The translations under genes were made by a program, and so were the position numbers. A stretch of DNA of 42,100 nucleotides from Desulfomonile tiedjei (GTDB lineage: Bacteria > Desulfobacterota > Desulfomonilia > Desulfomonilales > Desulfomonilaceae): the NCBI GenBank assembly GCA_020722215.1, contig DYLG01000005.1:1-42100 (forward strand), in the 5' to 3' direction. Position 1 is the stretch's first letter. Every line of letters starts with the position of its first letter. Below, one piece after another: positions 8,502 to 16,844 of this stretch. Under the pieces are notes generated by a model that was not told the origin of the DNA, searched no databases, and saw only the letters and a list, made by a program, of their open reading frames with translations.

Positions 8502-8533
8502 TTGACACCATTCGGATCAGGTGGAAATTATAA
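8502..8533 (+). promoter_or_regulatory. Possible promoter of def-fmt
   Basis: TTGACA (8502-8507) stands 20 bases before TTATAA (8528-8533). The -35 box is perfect but the spacing is longer than the usual 16-18, so activity is uncertain. Confidence 0.3.
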
Positions 8534-8562
8534 GGAAGAATTTGTAGGGGAAAGGGAAGCGA

Positions 8563-9087
8563 ATGGCTTTGAGATCAGTTGTAGTTCTCCCCCACAGGGC
8601 GCTGATGACGAGAGCCGAGGAGATCGCCAATATCACCGAAGATATCGTCGCGCTCGCAGAGGACATGGCAGAAACCATGTACAGGGCTCCCGGCATAGGT
8701 CTTGCCGCGAATCAGGTAGCAAAACCGATCAGATTGATCGTTGTTGACGTTCAATACGGAAGCGCTGATCCCAAGGAAAAGAAGAAGCAGCCGATTTTCG
8801 TAATTAATCCCGTTATAACACTCACCGAAGGAGAATGCACTTTCGAAGAGGGATGTCTGAGCGTGCCCGATTTTCGTGTGGAGATAAGGCGTCCGAAAAT
8901 AGTCCGGGTGGAGGGTGTCGATCTTGACGGCAGCCCGCTCGCCATTGAAGCGGACGGTCTCTTGGCAAGGGCTCTTCAGCACGAGATCGACCATCTGGAA
9001 GCCACTACGATTCTCGATTATGCCTCGGTTCTCAGGAGAAACCTTTATCGCAAGAAGTTGAGAAAGATGGCCGGGAGGGGCGATTGA
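8563..9087 (+). CDS. def: Peptide deformylase
   Basis: PDF removes the formyl group from the initiator methionine of new proteins. All three metal-site motifs are intact: GIGLAANQ (about residues 45-52), EGCLSVP (about 105-111) with the metal-binding Cys, and QHEIDHLE with two metal-binding His. 174 residues, ATG at 8563, AGGGGAAAGGGAA upstream. It overlaps fmt by a few bases; the deformylase-formyltransferase pair is a standard operon. Confidence 0.97.
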   Translation: MALRSVVVLPHRALMTRAEEIANITEDIVALAEDMAETMYRAPGIGLAANQVAKPIRLIVVDVQYGSADPKEKKKQPIFVINPVITLTEGECTFEEGCLSVPDFRVEIRRPKIVRVEGVDLDGSPLAIEADGLLARALQHEIDHLEATTILDYASVLRRNLYRKKLRKMAGRGD

Positions 9088-10019
9088 GTGCATCCGTGGT
9101 CTTCATGGGAACGCCTGAGTTTGCCGTACCTACGCTCAAGGCGCTTGCTTCGGTCTTCACTGTTGCAGGCGTGGTCACTCAGCCGGACAAGCCCCGAGGC
9201 CGCGGGCGACTGCCGTCTCCCAGTCCCGTGAAAAGCATCGCGCTGGAACTGGGATTCTCCGTAGCCGACCCGCAGGGCATCTGCGGAGATGACTTCCTCC
9301 GTCTTCTCCGGAGTTGGGAGCCGGAGGTCATAGTGGTTGCCGCGTACGGGAAGATTCTTCCGAAGCGTGTCCTGGACCTGCCGCCAATGGGGTGCGTCAA
9401 CCTTCATGCATCTCTGCTGCCCCGTCACCGCGGTGCGTCGCCTATCAGTGCGGCTTTGCTTGCCGGTGACAAGACAACCGGCGTTTGCACCATCCTCATG
9501 GACGAAGGAATGGATACGGGTGACATCCTTCTTGAAGAGGAAATTTCAATCGAAGAAGAAGACACCGCGGGGTCTCTTCACGACAAGTTGGCGGAACCCG
9601 GGGCGCGATTGGTTGTCCGAACTCTGCAAGTGATGAAGCAAGGCCGGATCCGACCGCGACCGCAGGACCACAACATGGCAACATACTGTGGAATTCTCGC
9701 CAAGCAGGACGGACTTATCGACTGGCAACAGGACGCGGTGAGCCTGAGTCGTCTGGTGCGAGCCATGAATCCGTGGCCGGCCGCGTTCACGTATTTGTCG
9801 GGACAGGCGGTCAAAGTGTGGAATGCCGCTGCGGCTGAAGGTTCAGCCAACCCGGGAGAGATATTGGTCCTGCGTCCCGACGGCGTAGCGGTAGGAACCG
9901 GAAAGGGATTGCTTATTCTCAAGGAGATCCAGGCGCCGGGCAAGAAACGTCTTGGAGCACGGGAGTTCGCTATGGGGCGACGCTTGAAGGCAGGTGACCG
10001 CTTCGACAGCGGGAGATGA
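9084..10019 (+). CDS. fmt: Methionyl-tRNA formyltransferase
   Basis: Fmt formylates Met-tRNA(fMet) from 10-formyl-tetrahydrofolate. Signatures: VFMGTPEFAVPTL at the N-terminus, the catalytic block NLHASLLPRHRGASPI with Asn and His, and MDEGMDTGDIL with the catalytic Asp, all in the N-terminal Rossmann-like domain; a C-terminal tRNA-binding domain follows. The start is a TTG at 9084 that overlaps the def stop, with GGGAGGGG four to eight bases upstream inside def. 311 residues, normal for the family. Confidence 0.96.
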   Translation: MSASVVFMGTPEFAVPTLKALASVFTVAGVVTQPDKPRGRGRLPSPSPVKSIALELGFSVADPQGICGDDFLRLLRSWEPEVIVVAAYGKILPKRVLDLPPMGCVNLHASLLPRHRGASPISAALLAGDKTTGVCTILMDEGMDTGDILLEEEISIEEEDTAGSLHDKLAEPGARLVVRTLQVMKQGRIRPRPQDHNMATYCGILAKQDGLIDWQQDAVSLSRLVRAMNPWPAAFTYLSGQAVKVWNAAAAEGSANPGEILVLRPDGVAVGTGKGLLILKEIQAPGKKRLGAREFAMGRRLKAGDRFDSGR

Positions 10020-10050
10020 AGGAGGGGCAGGCAGTGGTTCTTGATCAGTA

Positions 10051-10109
10051 GGACCGGCATCTTGCCGGTCCGTCAAATCGGGCTCCGGAGACCGGCAAGA
10101 TGCCGGTCC
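10051..10109. repeat. Paired palindromic repeat (GACCGGCA family)
   Basis: GGACCGGCA-TCT-TGCCGGTCC at 10051-10071 is a 9-bp hairpin. Its reverse complement (loop AGA) stands at 10090-10109, so two self-palindromic units face each other. Related single copies lie at 34181-34198 and 34232-34250. It sits between fmt and htpX and may act as a terminator-like hairpin, though no T-tract follows. Confidence 0.8.
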
Positions 10110-10216
10110 CACTGCGAATGCGCCGACGCGCATCTTACGGGAACACGGCGCCGAACTTACTCAACGGAGCCCTAACTGATGACAACAATTTGCATAATCA
10201 TAACAGGAGAATACAG

Positions 10217-11068
10217 ATGAATCGGATGAAGACGTTGATTCTTCTTGCTGCGCTCGGCGGGCTGCTGGTCGTCATAGGCGGCCTGATCGGCGGTCAGAAG
10301 GGTGCTCTGATCGCTCTCGCGGTAGCAGTGGCTTTGAATTTCGGAAGCTACTGGTTCAGCGACAAGATAGTGCTTAGCATGTACGGAGCCCAGCAAGTGG
10401 AAGAATCTCAGGCTCCGGATTTGTACCACATGGTGGCCCGGCTGGCCAACCAGGCCGGGATTCCCATGCCCAGGGTGTACATCATTCCCGATGAGTCGCC
10501 CAATGCCTTCGCCACAGGCCGCAATCCCGACCATGCTGTTGTCGCGGTGACGGAGGGAATACTGAAGCTTCTTTCGTGGGAGGAGTTGGCCGGAGTGGTT
10601 TCGCACGAACTGTCCCACATCAAGAACCGGGACATACTTATTCAGTCCGTTGCAGCAACCATAGGCGCAGCCATTACTTACGTCGCCCATTTCGGGCTTC
10701 TATTGGGCGGCGGGTCTCGTGACGAGGAGGGCGAGGGTAGTGCCGCCATGTCCCTGATCGGCGCCTTACTCATGGTTGTGCTGGCCCCGATTGCGGCAAT
10801 GATCATTCAGATGGCTATCTCGCGTTCCAGGGAATATCTTGCCGACGAGACAGGGGCTCAAATCTGCGGGAATCCGCTGTGGCTGGCCGGTGCTCTGAAC
10901 AAGCTGGCCATGGGGGCTGAGGCCATCCCCATGCAAGCGAACCAAGCCACCGCGCACATGTTCATTGTAGCCCCGTTTTCTGGTCAGGCTCTAGCGAGCC
11001 TGTTTTCCACGCATCCGCCAATCGAGGAAAGAATCGCCCGCCTGAAGGAAATGGCGGGGTACAGGTGA
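10217..11068 (+). CDS. htpX: Membrane metalloprotease HtpX
   Basis: HtpX is an inner-membrane M48B zinc protease of membrane-protein quality control. Two N-terminal membrane segments (residues about 4-24 and 30-47) precede the zinc motif HELSH and a downstream [11 protein letters not shown], which supplies the third zinc ligand Glu. Two further hydrophobic segments lie between them ([15 protein letters not shown] and the [13 protein letters not shown] region). CAGGAG eight bases upstream sets the ATG at 10217; the in-frame ORF extends 39 codons further upstream but covers the repeat region and has no such site. 283 residues, normal for the family. Confidence 0.96.
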   Translation: MNRMKTLILLAALGGLLVVIGGLIGGQKGALIALAVAVALNFGSYWFSDKIVLSMYGAQQVEESQAPDLYHMVARLANQAGIPMPRVYIIPDESPNAFATGRNPDHAVVAVTEGILKLLSWEELAGVVSHELSHIKNRDILIQSVAATIGAAITYVAHFGLLLGGGSRDEEGEGSAAMSLIGALLMVVLAPIAAMIIQMAISRSREYLADETGAQICGNPLWLAGALNKLAMGAEAIPMQANQATAHMFIVAPFSGQALASLFSTHPPIEERIARLKEMAGYR

Positions 11069-11091
11069 GCGTTCAGGGGGCTGGAGCACGG

Positions 11092-11108
11092 GCGGGTTTG
11101 AAACCCGC
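11092..11108. repeat. Short palindrome in the htpX/glutamate-synthase convergent gap
   Basis: GCGGGTTT-G-AAACCCGC, an 8-bp stem with a single central base. It lies between two convergent genes and may end transcription in one or both directions, although no T-run is present. Confidence 0.55.
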
Positions 11109-11182
11109 TTCTACCAAGAACTGGAAATCTCTCTTGGCAACCACTATACTTCAGACGCTGCCCGGCTGATCGCGCAGCGAGT

Positions 11183-13849
11183 TCACACGGCCTTCTGTAC
11201 GCGGCCGGCAGCCCACTGGGAGTCGTCGGTCTCGGGTATCTTGGTGAGCACCGCCAGAGGAACCGCTTCCACTTTGCGGTAAACATGGTGAGGCGCTCGC
11301 CGAGTCCCATCAACGGTAAGCAGGTCGTCCAGACCGATTCCGAAGTGTTTTTCGTTTTCGACAAGATACGGGCGAATGATCTCCCAGTCCTTATCAGTAA
11401 GCTCGGCCAACCGCCCTCCGTTGAGTTGCTCTTCCACCACCTGACCGTCAGGGTCCCGGATGTAAAGAGCGCCGCCTGAAGCAAGTGAAAACAAGTTGGA
11501 GCCGGGATAGGGACGATCGAGGAAAACCATGTTGCCGTCCTCATCAAAGGACAGGCCGTTGACTATGACGAAGCCTCCGCCCTTGAGAGGGTCTCCGGCC
11601 ATGAAGCTCTCGGCGAGGAAGTCAAGCGCGGTGCCGTTAATCACGACCCGCGGATGCCCGGCAGCATTGATCAGGGGCCGCCCCGCCGCGTTACCGCGCA
11701 CGTACGTAGCGCCTCCTTTTGCCCCGTACATGAAACACTGGCCTACATCGCCATGAATAACCAGCACGCCCCTTTTCATGATCTGTGCGACCTGGTCCTG
11801 GGCGTTCGCATGAACGTGCACTTCCATTCCGTCGGCACCGCTGGCAATGTAGTCTCCGGGAGAGCCGTACAGGTCGATCCGCACGTCGTCGGTTTTAGGT
11901 CCCAATCCGCACCCCTCGAACCGCTGGCCTCTGAGATTGAAAACAATGAACTGCCTCCAGCCAAGCCTGTATGCCCCTGTCAGGAGCACTGCATCGCTTT
12001 CGTCACCCTCGGGCGGGAAATCGCCCGCATCGACCACCAGAGTGGTTTCCATGGCGATGGGGGGTCTGAGAGCATCCCGGAGCGAATAGTCCACCAGGGT
12101 GTATCTGCCCACGTCAAGCACATCCACGATCCTCGGCAGGGACCTTAGCAAGGCGTACAGTTCGTCGGTCACGATCCGGATAAGCGCGGAGCGTTTCTTA
12201 TTGCCCAAGGGGATAGGGCGATCCAACACAAGGGTCAATGCCTCGATCACAACAGGCAGGAGGTTGTGAAACCGGCGCGCCCTCCGGCTTAATCTGGTCA
12301 ATGCCCACCTGAGAGTGTTGTAATCCCAGTCCTGCGCGTTGTCCCGCACAAGCCTGAAGATGCGCGCAGGTTCACCCGAACCGACCGCCTCGGTAAGCAT
12401 TGGAGATATTCTGCTTTCGTGGTCGGAGGGCTTGACCACGGCCTGGGTTATGTCCAGCGGCTTTCTCGGCGGAACGGTCACGTTCTCGCCGAACTTGTTG
12501 AAGCACTCGAGCTTTCGTGACCCGTTTTCCGCAGGCGACAGGTTGAAGACAAAAGCTCCACCGTCATCCAGGGATCCGCCCCTCGCGTTCCAATACTTGT
12601 CCGCGATCGGGCTGAACCTGGGATCCTCTGAGGCCAGAGATCTCAAAGTTGCGTCAATAGCCTGTTTTTCCGAGCAGACCAGTCCAACTTGGACCTCGCC
12701 GTCGTACAGGGAGAACACCTGTGGCCTGAGCATGGATGTGTCGGTTACGCCGATAAGCTGATACGTATCCTGCTCGGGGATGTTCCTTGCGATGATGAAG
12801 AACCATGGGCCATCCGGCGACGCATGGATGTGCGCGGACTGGATCGCGTCGTAGAGCGCCTGTTTTTCGCGAGGAAGCATGTCGAAATCGAGTTCTCCGG
12901 TGGGAGCCAGAGCCTCGAAAATGACCTCGAGGGGGTAACCGTACACACGGTTCCACAGGTCGAACAGCATCACGCTCACTTCCGTGTCCGTCATGAAAAG
13001 GGGAAACATTCCACGCTGTCTGAGGTAGTCGCTCGTTGCATGGTAGTTCGCGAAGTCGCCATTGTGGACAAGGGCTTCGTTGAGTCCCATGAAGGGGTGA
13101 GCGCCGCCCGGATGCCAGACTCTCCCCCGGGTGGGATAACGCTGATGAGCAATCCACACGTGGGCCAGCAAGTTTTCCAGTTTGTAGTACCGGACTACGT
13201 GCTCGGCGAAGCCCACCACCTTGAGTATCATCATGTTTCGACCGTGGGAAACCACAAAAGCCTGCTTCTCACCGACAGAGCTGTAGAAATGCCTGTTTAT
13301 GTTAAACGAGTTGCGGCTCACGAACTCATCCTCAGCCGCTCTCGGCGCAATCCCTTGCAGCCCGTTCCTCTCAATGAACTCCTTGAGCACAGCGGGTTTG
13401 ACCCTGACGAATGCCCGCCAAACATCAGGCGGTTGGACTTCGAGCCCTTGCAGGTCTCTGTAATCCTCAAGGCGGTCCAGGGTCTCCTCCTTGGCTATGT
13501 CGAAAACCGGCCGTATCCATTTCTCCCTGAGTTCGTCAAGACTGCGAGCTTCCAGCAACTCAATGTTGAGCAGATAGTGACTGTCCAGAACCTCACGTGT
13601 CACCCCAAGCTGGTCCGGATCGAAGCCCACCGCGGCGATGCCGCCGCCTTTGCCGTTGCCTCGATTGTGCATCCGGATCGAGGGCTCGAATATGTGGCGT
13701 CCCGGAACTGGGATGCTGACGGCAAATCCCGTAACACCGCAGCCCCCCTCGTTCTCTCGTTTGATGTTCACGGGGAGTTCCCCGACTGCCAATTCTCTCC
13801 TGCGGGACTCTATCAACTCTTCAGCGAACGAACGTATATTTCTCATCAT
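11183..13849 (-). CDS. Glutamine amidotransferase / GXGXG fusion subunit of glutamate synthase
   Basis: This 888-residue protein joins the glutaminase and C-terminal GXGXG domains of glutamate synthase without the FMN domain between them. Residues 35-440 form a class II (Ntn) amidotransferase: Cys37 in GGCGV is the expected nucleophile, with HNRGNGKGGG (61-70), HQRYPT (235-240), HNGD (262-265) and TDTE (287-290). Since the Cys must be N-terminal to act, removal of a 36-residue propeptide is implied, as in bacterial GltB. Residues 600-800 form the GXGXG beta-helix (GDVGQCFMYGAKGG, 700-713). The 440-600 linker is helical. It begins six bases after the FMN subunit gene and is the last gene of its operon. 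Ammonia from glutamine would be passed to that subunit. Domain order and residues are seen; complex formation is inferred. Confidence 0.88.
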   Translation of the reverse strand: MMRNIRSFAEELIESRRRELAVGELPVNIKRENEGGCGVTGFAVSIPVPGRHIFEPSIRMHNRGNGKGGGIAAVGFDPDQLGVTREVLDSHYLLNIELLEARSLDELREKWIRPVFDIAKEETLDRLEDYRDLQGLEVQPPDVWRAFVRVKPAVLKEFIERNGLQGIAPRAAEDEFVSRNSFNINRHFYSSVGEKQAFVVSHGRNMMILKVVGFAEHVVRYYKLENLLAHVWIAHQRYPTRGRVWHPGGAHPFMGLNEALVHNGDFANYHATSDYLRQRGMFPLFMTDTEVSVMLFDLWNRVYGYPLEVIFEALAPTGELDFDMLPREKQALYDAIQSAHIHASPDGPWFFIIARNIPEQDTYQLIGVTDTSMLRPQVFSLYDGEVQVGLVCSEKQAIDATLRSLASEDPRFSPIADKYWNARGGSLDDGGAFVFNLSPAENGSRKLECFNKFGENVTVPPRKPLDITQAVVKPSDHESRISPMLTEAVGSGEPARIFRLVRDNAQDWDYNTLRWALTRLSRRARRFHNLLPVVIEALTLVLDRPIPLGNKKRSALIRIVTDELYALLRSLPRIVDVLDVGRYTLVDYSLRDALRPPIAMETTLVVDAGDFPPEGDESDAVLLTGAYRLGWRQFIVFNLRGQRFEGCGLGPKTDDVRIDLYGSPGDYIASGADGMEVHVHANAQDQVAQIMKRGVLVIHGDVGQCFMYGAKGGATYVRGNAAGRPLINAAGHPRVVINGTALDFLAESFMAGDPLKGGGFVIVNGLSFDEDGNMVFLDRPYPGSNLFSLASGGALYIRDPDGQVVEEQLNGGRLAELTDKDWEIIRPYLVENEKHFGIGLDDLLTVDGTRRAPHHVYRKVEAVPLAVLTKIPETDDSQWAAGRVQKAV

Positions 13850-13855
13850 AAAGCC

Positions 13856-15394
13856 TCATTCGGGCGGTCGGCGGATATCATCGTCAGGGACATTTGCGTT
13901 GTAGTCCAGGTGCGCCAGGAGATCAGTACGGCCCACCAGCCGGCGAATGCTGTCCAGGCCGAATCTGTAAAGGATCTCCCTCAACTGGTCTCTCCAGCAA
14001 TGCAGCATGTTGATTATGCGCTGGGTTCCCCATTCAAGGTCCATCAGGCCGACAAGTTCCTGGTCCGTAGTAGCTATGCCTCTGGCGCAGCCGCGGCCTC
14101 TCTCGCAGTTGTGGCAGCGCACGCATTCCAGGGCCACCAGTTCGGATGTCCCGGTCACAACCCCGTCCGCACCTAGCGCAATTGCCTTGGCCACATCGTA
14201 AGCGGTACGAATCCCGCCGGAAGCGATCAAGGTCACTTCGTTCCGGATGCCCTCCTCCAGCAGAAATGCGTGGACTTTGGGAATCGCGTATTCGATGGGC
14301 ATCGCGATGTTTTTCTTGGCCACGTCCGGAGCGGCCCCGGTGCCTCCGTAAGATCCGTCGAGGTGAATTATGTGAGCCCCGGCATGGTACGACCCAACCG
14401 CTACCATGTCCACGTCCGTGGGCGTAGAAACCTTGACTGAAACCAGAGCCATGGGGTTAATGGTCTTGATCCAGTCGATGTGCTTGCGGTGATCTTCAAC
14501 CGAATAGACCGAATGAAACGGAAATGGACTGAAAAGTGAGGATCCGGCCACGGTCTCCCTGATACGCGCCACGGCAGGCGTAACCTTGTCGCCGAGCAAA
14601 TGGCCGCCCAACCCGGGTTTTGCCCCCTGAGCGTACTTGAACTCAACGACTTTGACGCGCTGAACGGTCTCTTCCTTAACTCCGAATAGGCCGGTGGCGA
14701 CTTGGGTTATCACGTGGTCGTCAAAGGGATACAGCGATTCGGGATAGCCGCCTTCTCCGGTGCACGTCAGCGATCCCCAGGCGGCGAATGCGCGGACCCT
14801 GCTGAGCATGGTGATCTGACTGATGGAGCCGAACGACATGCCGCCACCGTACAGCGGCAGTGGAATGTCGATCTTCACTCGCCTGTCCGCGCGCCTGTTG
14901 AGGCTTATGGATGTGTCGATCTGATCCGGGTCCAGGTCGGATCTCGGCGGACGCTTGGGGAACAGGAATCGGAGTTTGTCGAACCCGCCGCCTGATGCGC
15001 CGACTCTGTACTCAAGATCATGTTTGGGCAATTTCCCCGTCTCGGACATGTACCAGGTGCTCATGAGCAGATCCGCGGTCCATCTCTTGTCGCCAAGGGC
15101 CTCGGCCGAGGGATTCAAGCCCACGCTTATGGCATGTACAGGACAGTTGCGCACACAGCGGTCGGATTTCCTGGAGCACTGAACGCCCAGGCACAAGTGA
15201 TCGAAGGGCGGAACGAGCTTGCCGCCGCGCGCGCGAAAGACGCCTTCGGGACAGACGGCCACGCACTTCAGACAGTCGTTGCAAGCGTCGGAAATCACAA
15301 CAGCGTATTTGCCCATTCCGCGCTTGAACCGGGAAACGGCATTTGCGACGGCGGCAGGAGGAACTTCACTCCATATATTCTTGTAGGCCATCAA
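13856..15394 (-). CDS. gltB: Archaeal-type glutamate synthase FMN/Fe-S subunit
   Basis: This 512-residue protein carries the synthase reaction: 2-oxoglutarate plus ammonia to glutamate on FMN. The N-terminus has a ferredoxin-like pair of clusters: C38-x2-C41-x2-C44-x3-C48 and an unusually spaced C68-x4-C73-x6-C80-x3-C84. The FMN barrel has every family motif: GGGMSFGSIS (183-192), GEGG (213-216), KYAQGAKPGLGG (253-264), HLDGSYGGTGAAP (344-356) and the phosphate loop ASGGIRT. C424, C427, C430 and C436 (CVRCHNC...C) are expected to hold the cluster near FMN. No NAD(P)H-binding GltD gene follows, so the electron donor may be ferredoxin or another operon protein. Start ATG at 15394, ten bases after the previous gene. 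Confidence 0.9.
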   Translation of the reverse strand: MMAYKNIWSEVPPAAVANAVSRFKRGMGKYAVVISDACNDCLKCVAVCPEGVFRARGGKLVPPFDHLCLGVQCSRKSDRCVRNCPVHAISVGLNPSAEALGDKRWTADLLMSTWYMSETGKLPKHDLEYRVGASGGGFDKLRFLFPKRPPRSDLDPDQIDTSISLNRRADRRVKIDIPLPLYGGGMSFGSISQITMLSRVRAFAAWGSLTCTGEGGYPESLYPFDDHVITQVATGLFGVKEETVQRVKVVEFKYAQGAKPGLGGHLLGDKVTPAVARIRETVAGSSLFSPFPFHSVYSVEDHRKHIDWIKTINPMALVSVKVSTPTDVDMVAVGSYHAGAHIIHLDGSYGGTGAAPDVAKKNIAMPIEYAIPKVHAFLLEEGIRNEVTLIASGGIRTAYDVAKAIALGADGVVTGTSELVALECVRCHNCERGRGCARGIATTDQELVGLMDLEWGTQRIINMLHCWRDQLREILYRFGLDSIRRLVGRTDLLAHLDYNANVPDDDIRRPPE

Positions 15395-15404
15395 GGACTA
15401 TTCC

Positions 15405-16790
15405 TTACCAAGACTTGCGGTTTCCGAAGAGGCGGCCGAAAGTCTCCGCCTCGAGATTCTCGAAGAACATCACCCGGCCCTGTTCTCCGCGCAGCCTTCT
15501 CGCCTCGCGGATGCCCATTGCGCCCATGATCTCGAGCAATTGGTTGTGCCACGCGGCCATCAGGTTCACAATTCTTTGGGCGCCCCGGCCGGGTTCTACC
15601 TCAGACATCCGAACCGGACAGGGCCCGTTCTCGACGCAGTTTCTGCACACCCGGCACTCAAGGGCTATCAGCAGCGGGATATCAATGGAAACTAGGTTCG
15701 CGCCGCACAGCATGGCCTTGATCACGTGTTCTGCCATGGCAATGCCGCCGCCCGCCACCAGAGTCACCTCGTCCCGGATGCCCAGCTCCATCAGCTTCGC
15801 ATGCGCTTCTCTGAGAAAATCCTTCAGATGCACACCATCCGGCGCGTCCGGTTCGAATCCTCGCTGATCGGCCAAACAATGAATCACTTCCGCGCCGTTG
15901 CGGGCAAGGTCAAGGATCAACGGGATCTCAGCCCGGGCAGCAGGCAGCCGAACCGCGATTACCTGGTCGGGCTTCCTTTGTTTGAGACTGCCAATCACGT
16001 CCATCACGTCGTCGGAGTACGGCACTTGGACCATGTCGAACAAAGAAAGCCATTGGCCGTCCACGTCGCTGCCGTCCAGCACGGGGACAACGCCGGACGG
16101 ATAGTCGCCGAACAGGTTCATTTTCGAATAGGGAACAAGCATCCGGGTGCCGATTTTCGACGCGGCCACGGCCATGGCCCGGCCCACCGCAGGGGAAATC
16201 CGGCCGAAGGGCGGCATGTCAAACAGAATGGGAAGCGGGAGCCTGACAAACGGGATTGTCTCGTTCAGCAATTTTCCGTGGGTGTCAAATCTCAGCCGGG
16301 CCGGCCTGCGTCCCAGGTCGACTACGGTGGAAATGTATTCCCGGCCGTGGATTCCGTCTCGGGTCGGGCGTACGATTTCGCTCATGTCCGTCCACATGGA
16401 ATCGAAGCCGGGACCGGAGAACATGCCGCCGTACCCTGATCCGGAAACAGGGATCTTTCCTGTCTTGGCCTGCTCCCATGTGGCCGAGATTACGGTTGGT
16501 GTGTAGATGTCGTCGCCCAACTGTTCCCATTCGGGATTGATCGTCTTGTGAATAAGGCGCTTGGGGCAACCCTGAACGCAACGGAAGCAGTCCTTGCAGT
16601 ACTCGTCTATAGTGTCGCCGAATATGTCCGCGGAGAAAGTTCTCTTGCCGTACACTCCATAGACGCATTCATACTTGACGCATTGGGCGCATTTGAGACA
16701 CCCTTCACCCCAGTCTATGATTCCCGATCTTCCTATCGCGGGAAAGCGATGCGGGGTTTCGTGCGCTTCGATGTGATACTTCCTGGGCAT
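15405..16790 (-). CDS. Divergent glutamate-synthase-like Fe-S protein
   Basis: A 461-residue paralogue of its downstream neighbour. It keeps two complete N-terminal 4Fe-4S motifs (C31-x2-C34-x2-C37-x4-C42; C65-x2-C68-x2-C71-x3-CP) and the C-terminal cluster cysteines C379, C382, C385, C391. The FMN/substrate motifs are mostly gone: MSFGSIS reads PPFGRIS (194-199 region), the KxxxGAKPG loop and the HLDGxxGGTGAAP block are absent, and only the phosphate loop VAGGGI (345-350) persists. It therefore probably cannot make glutamate; it may be an electron-transfer or scaffold subunit, possibly still flavin-bound. ATG start at 16790, 54 bases after metF. Fe-S motifs are seen; loss of activity is inferred from motif loss. 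Confidence 0.8.
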   Translation of the reverse strand: MPRKYHIEAHETPHRFPAIGRSGIIDWGEGCLKCAQCVKYECVYGVYGKRTFSADIFGDTIDEYCKDCFRCVQGCPKRLIHKTINPEWEQLGDDIYTPTVISATWEQAKTGKIPVSGSGYGGMFSGPGFDSMWTDMSEIVRPTRDGIHGREYISTVVDLGRRPARLRFDTHGKLLNETIPFVRLPLPILFDMPPFGRISPAVGRAMAVAASKIGTRMLVPYSKMNLFGDYPSGVVPVLDGSDVDGQWLSLFDMVQVPYSDDVMDVIGSLKQRKPDQVIAVRLPAARAEIPLILDLARNGAEVIHCLADQRGFEPDAPDGVHLKDFLREAHAKLMELGIRDEVTLVAGGGIAMAEHVIKAMLCGANLVSIDIPLLIALECRVCRNCVENGPCPVRMSEVEPGRGAQRIVNLMAAWHNQLLEIMGAMGIREARRLRGEQGRVMFFENLEAETFGRLFGNRKSW

Positions 16791-16844
16791 GTGTCAATTC
16801 TCTCTGAACAAAAAGCAAGTCAGTCCGGGCGGCCCATGCTTTGT

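Noticed and set aside
8426-8562. Attenuator or riboswitch before def
   Set aside because: No paired stems of note; only a promoter-like pair with poor spacing is visible.
10100-10216. N-terminal extension of htpX
   Set aside because: It would encode the repeat region; CAGGAG and the membrane-segment start point to the ATG at 10217.
12689-14176. 495-codon open frame on the plus strand
   Set aside because: It is antisense to the amidotransferase fusion and the glutamate synthase subunit, both with intact motifs, and its translation resembles no family; it is a GC-rich shadow frame.
15850-15865. GGTTCGAATCC, like a tRNA T-arm
   Set aside because: Lies inside a well-supported coding gene and no acceptor or anticodon stems flank it.
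15726-16439. 237-codon open frame on the plus strand
   Set aside because: Antisense to the divergent glutamate-synthase-like gene; no own ribosome-binding site or family pattern.
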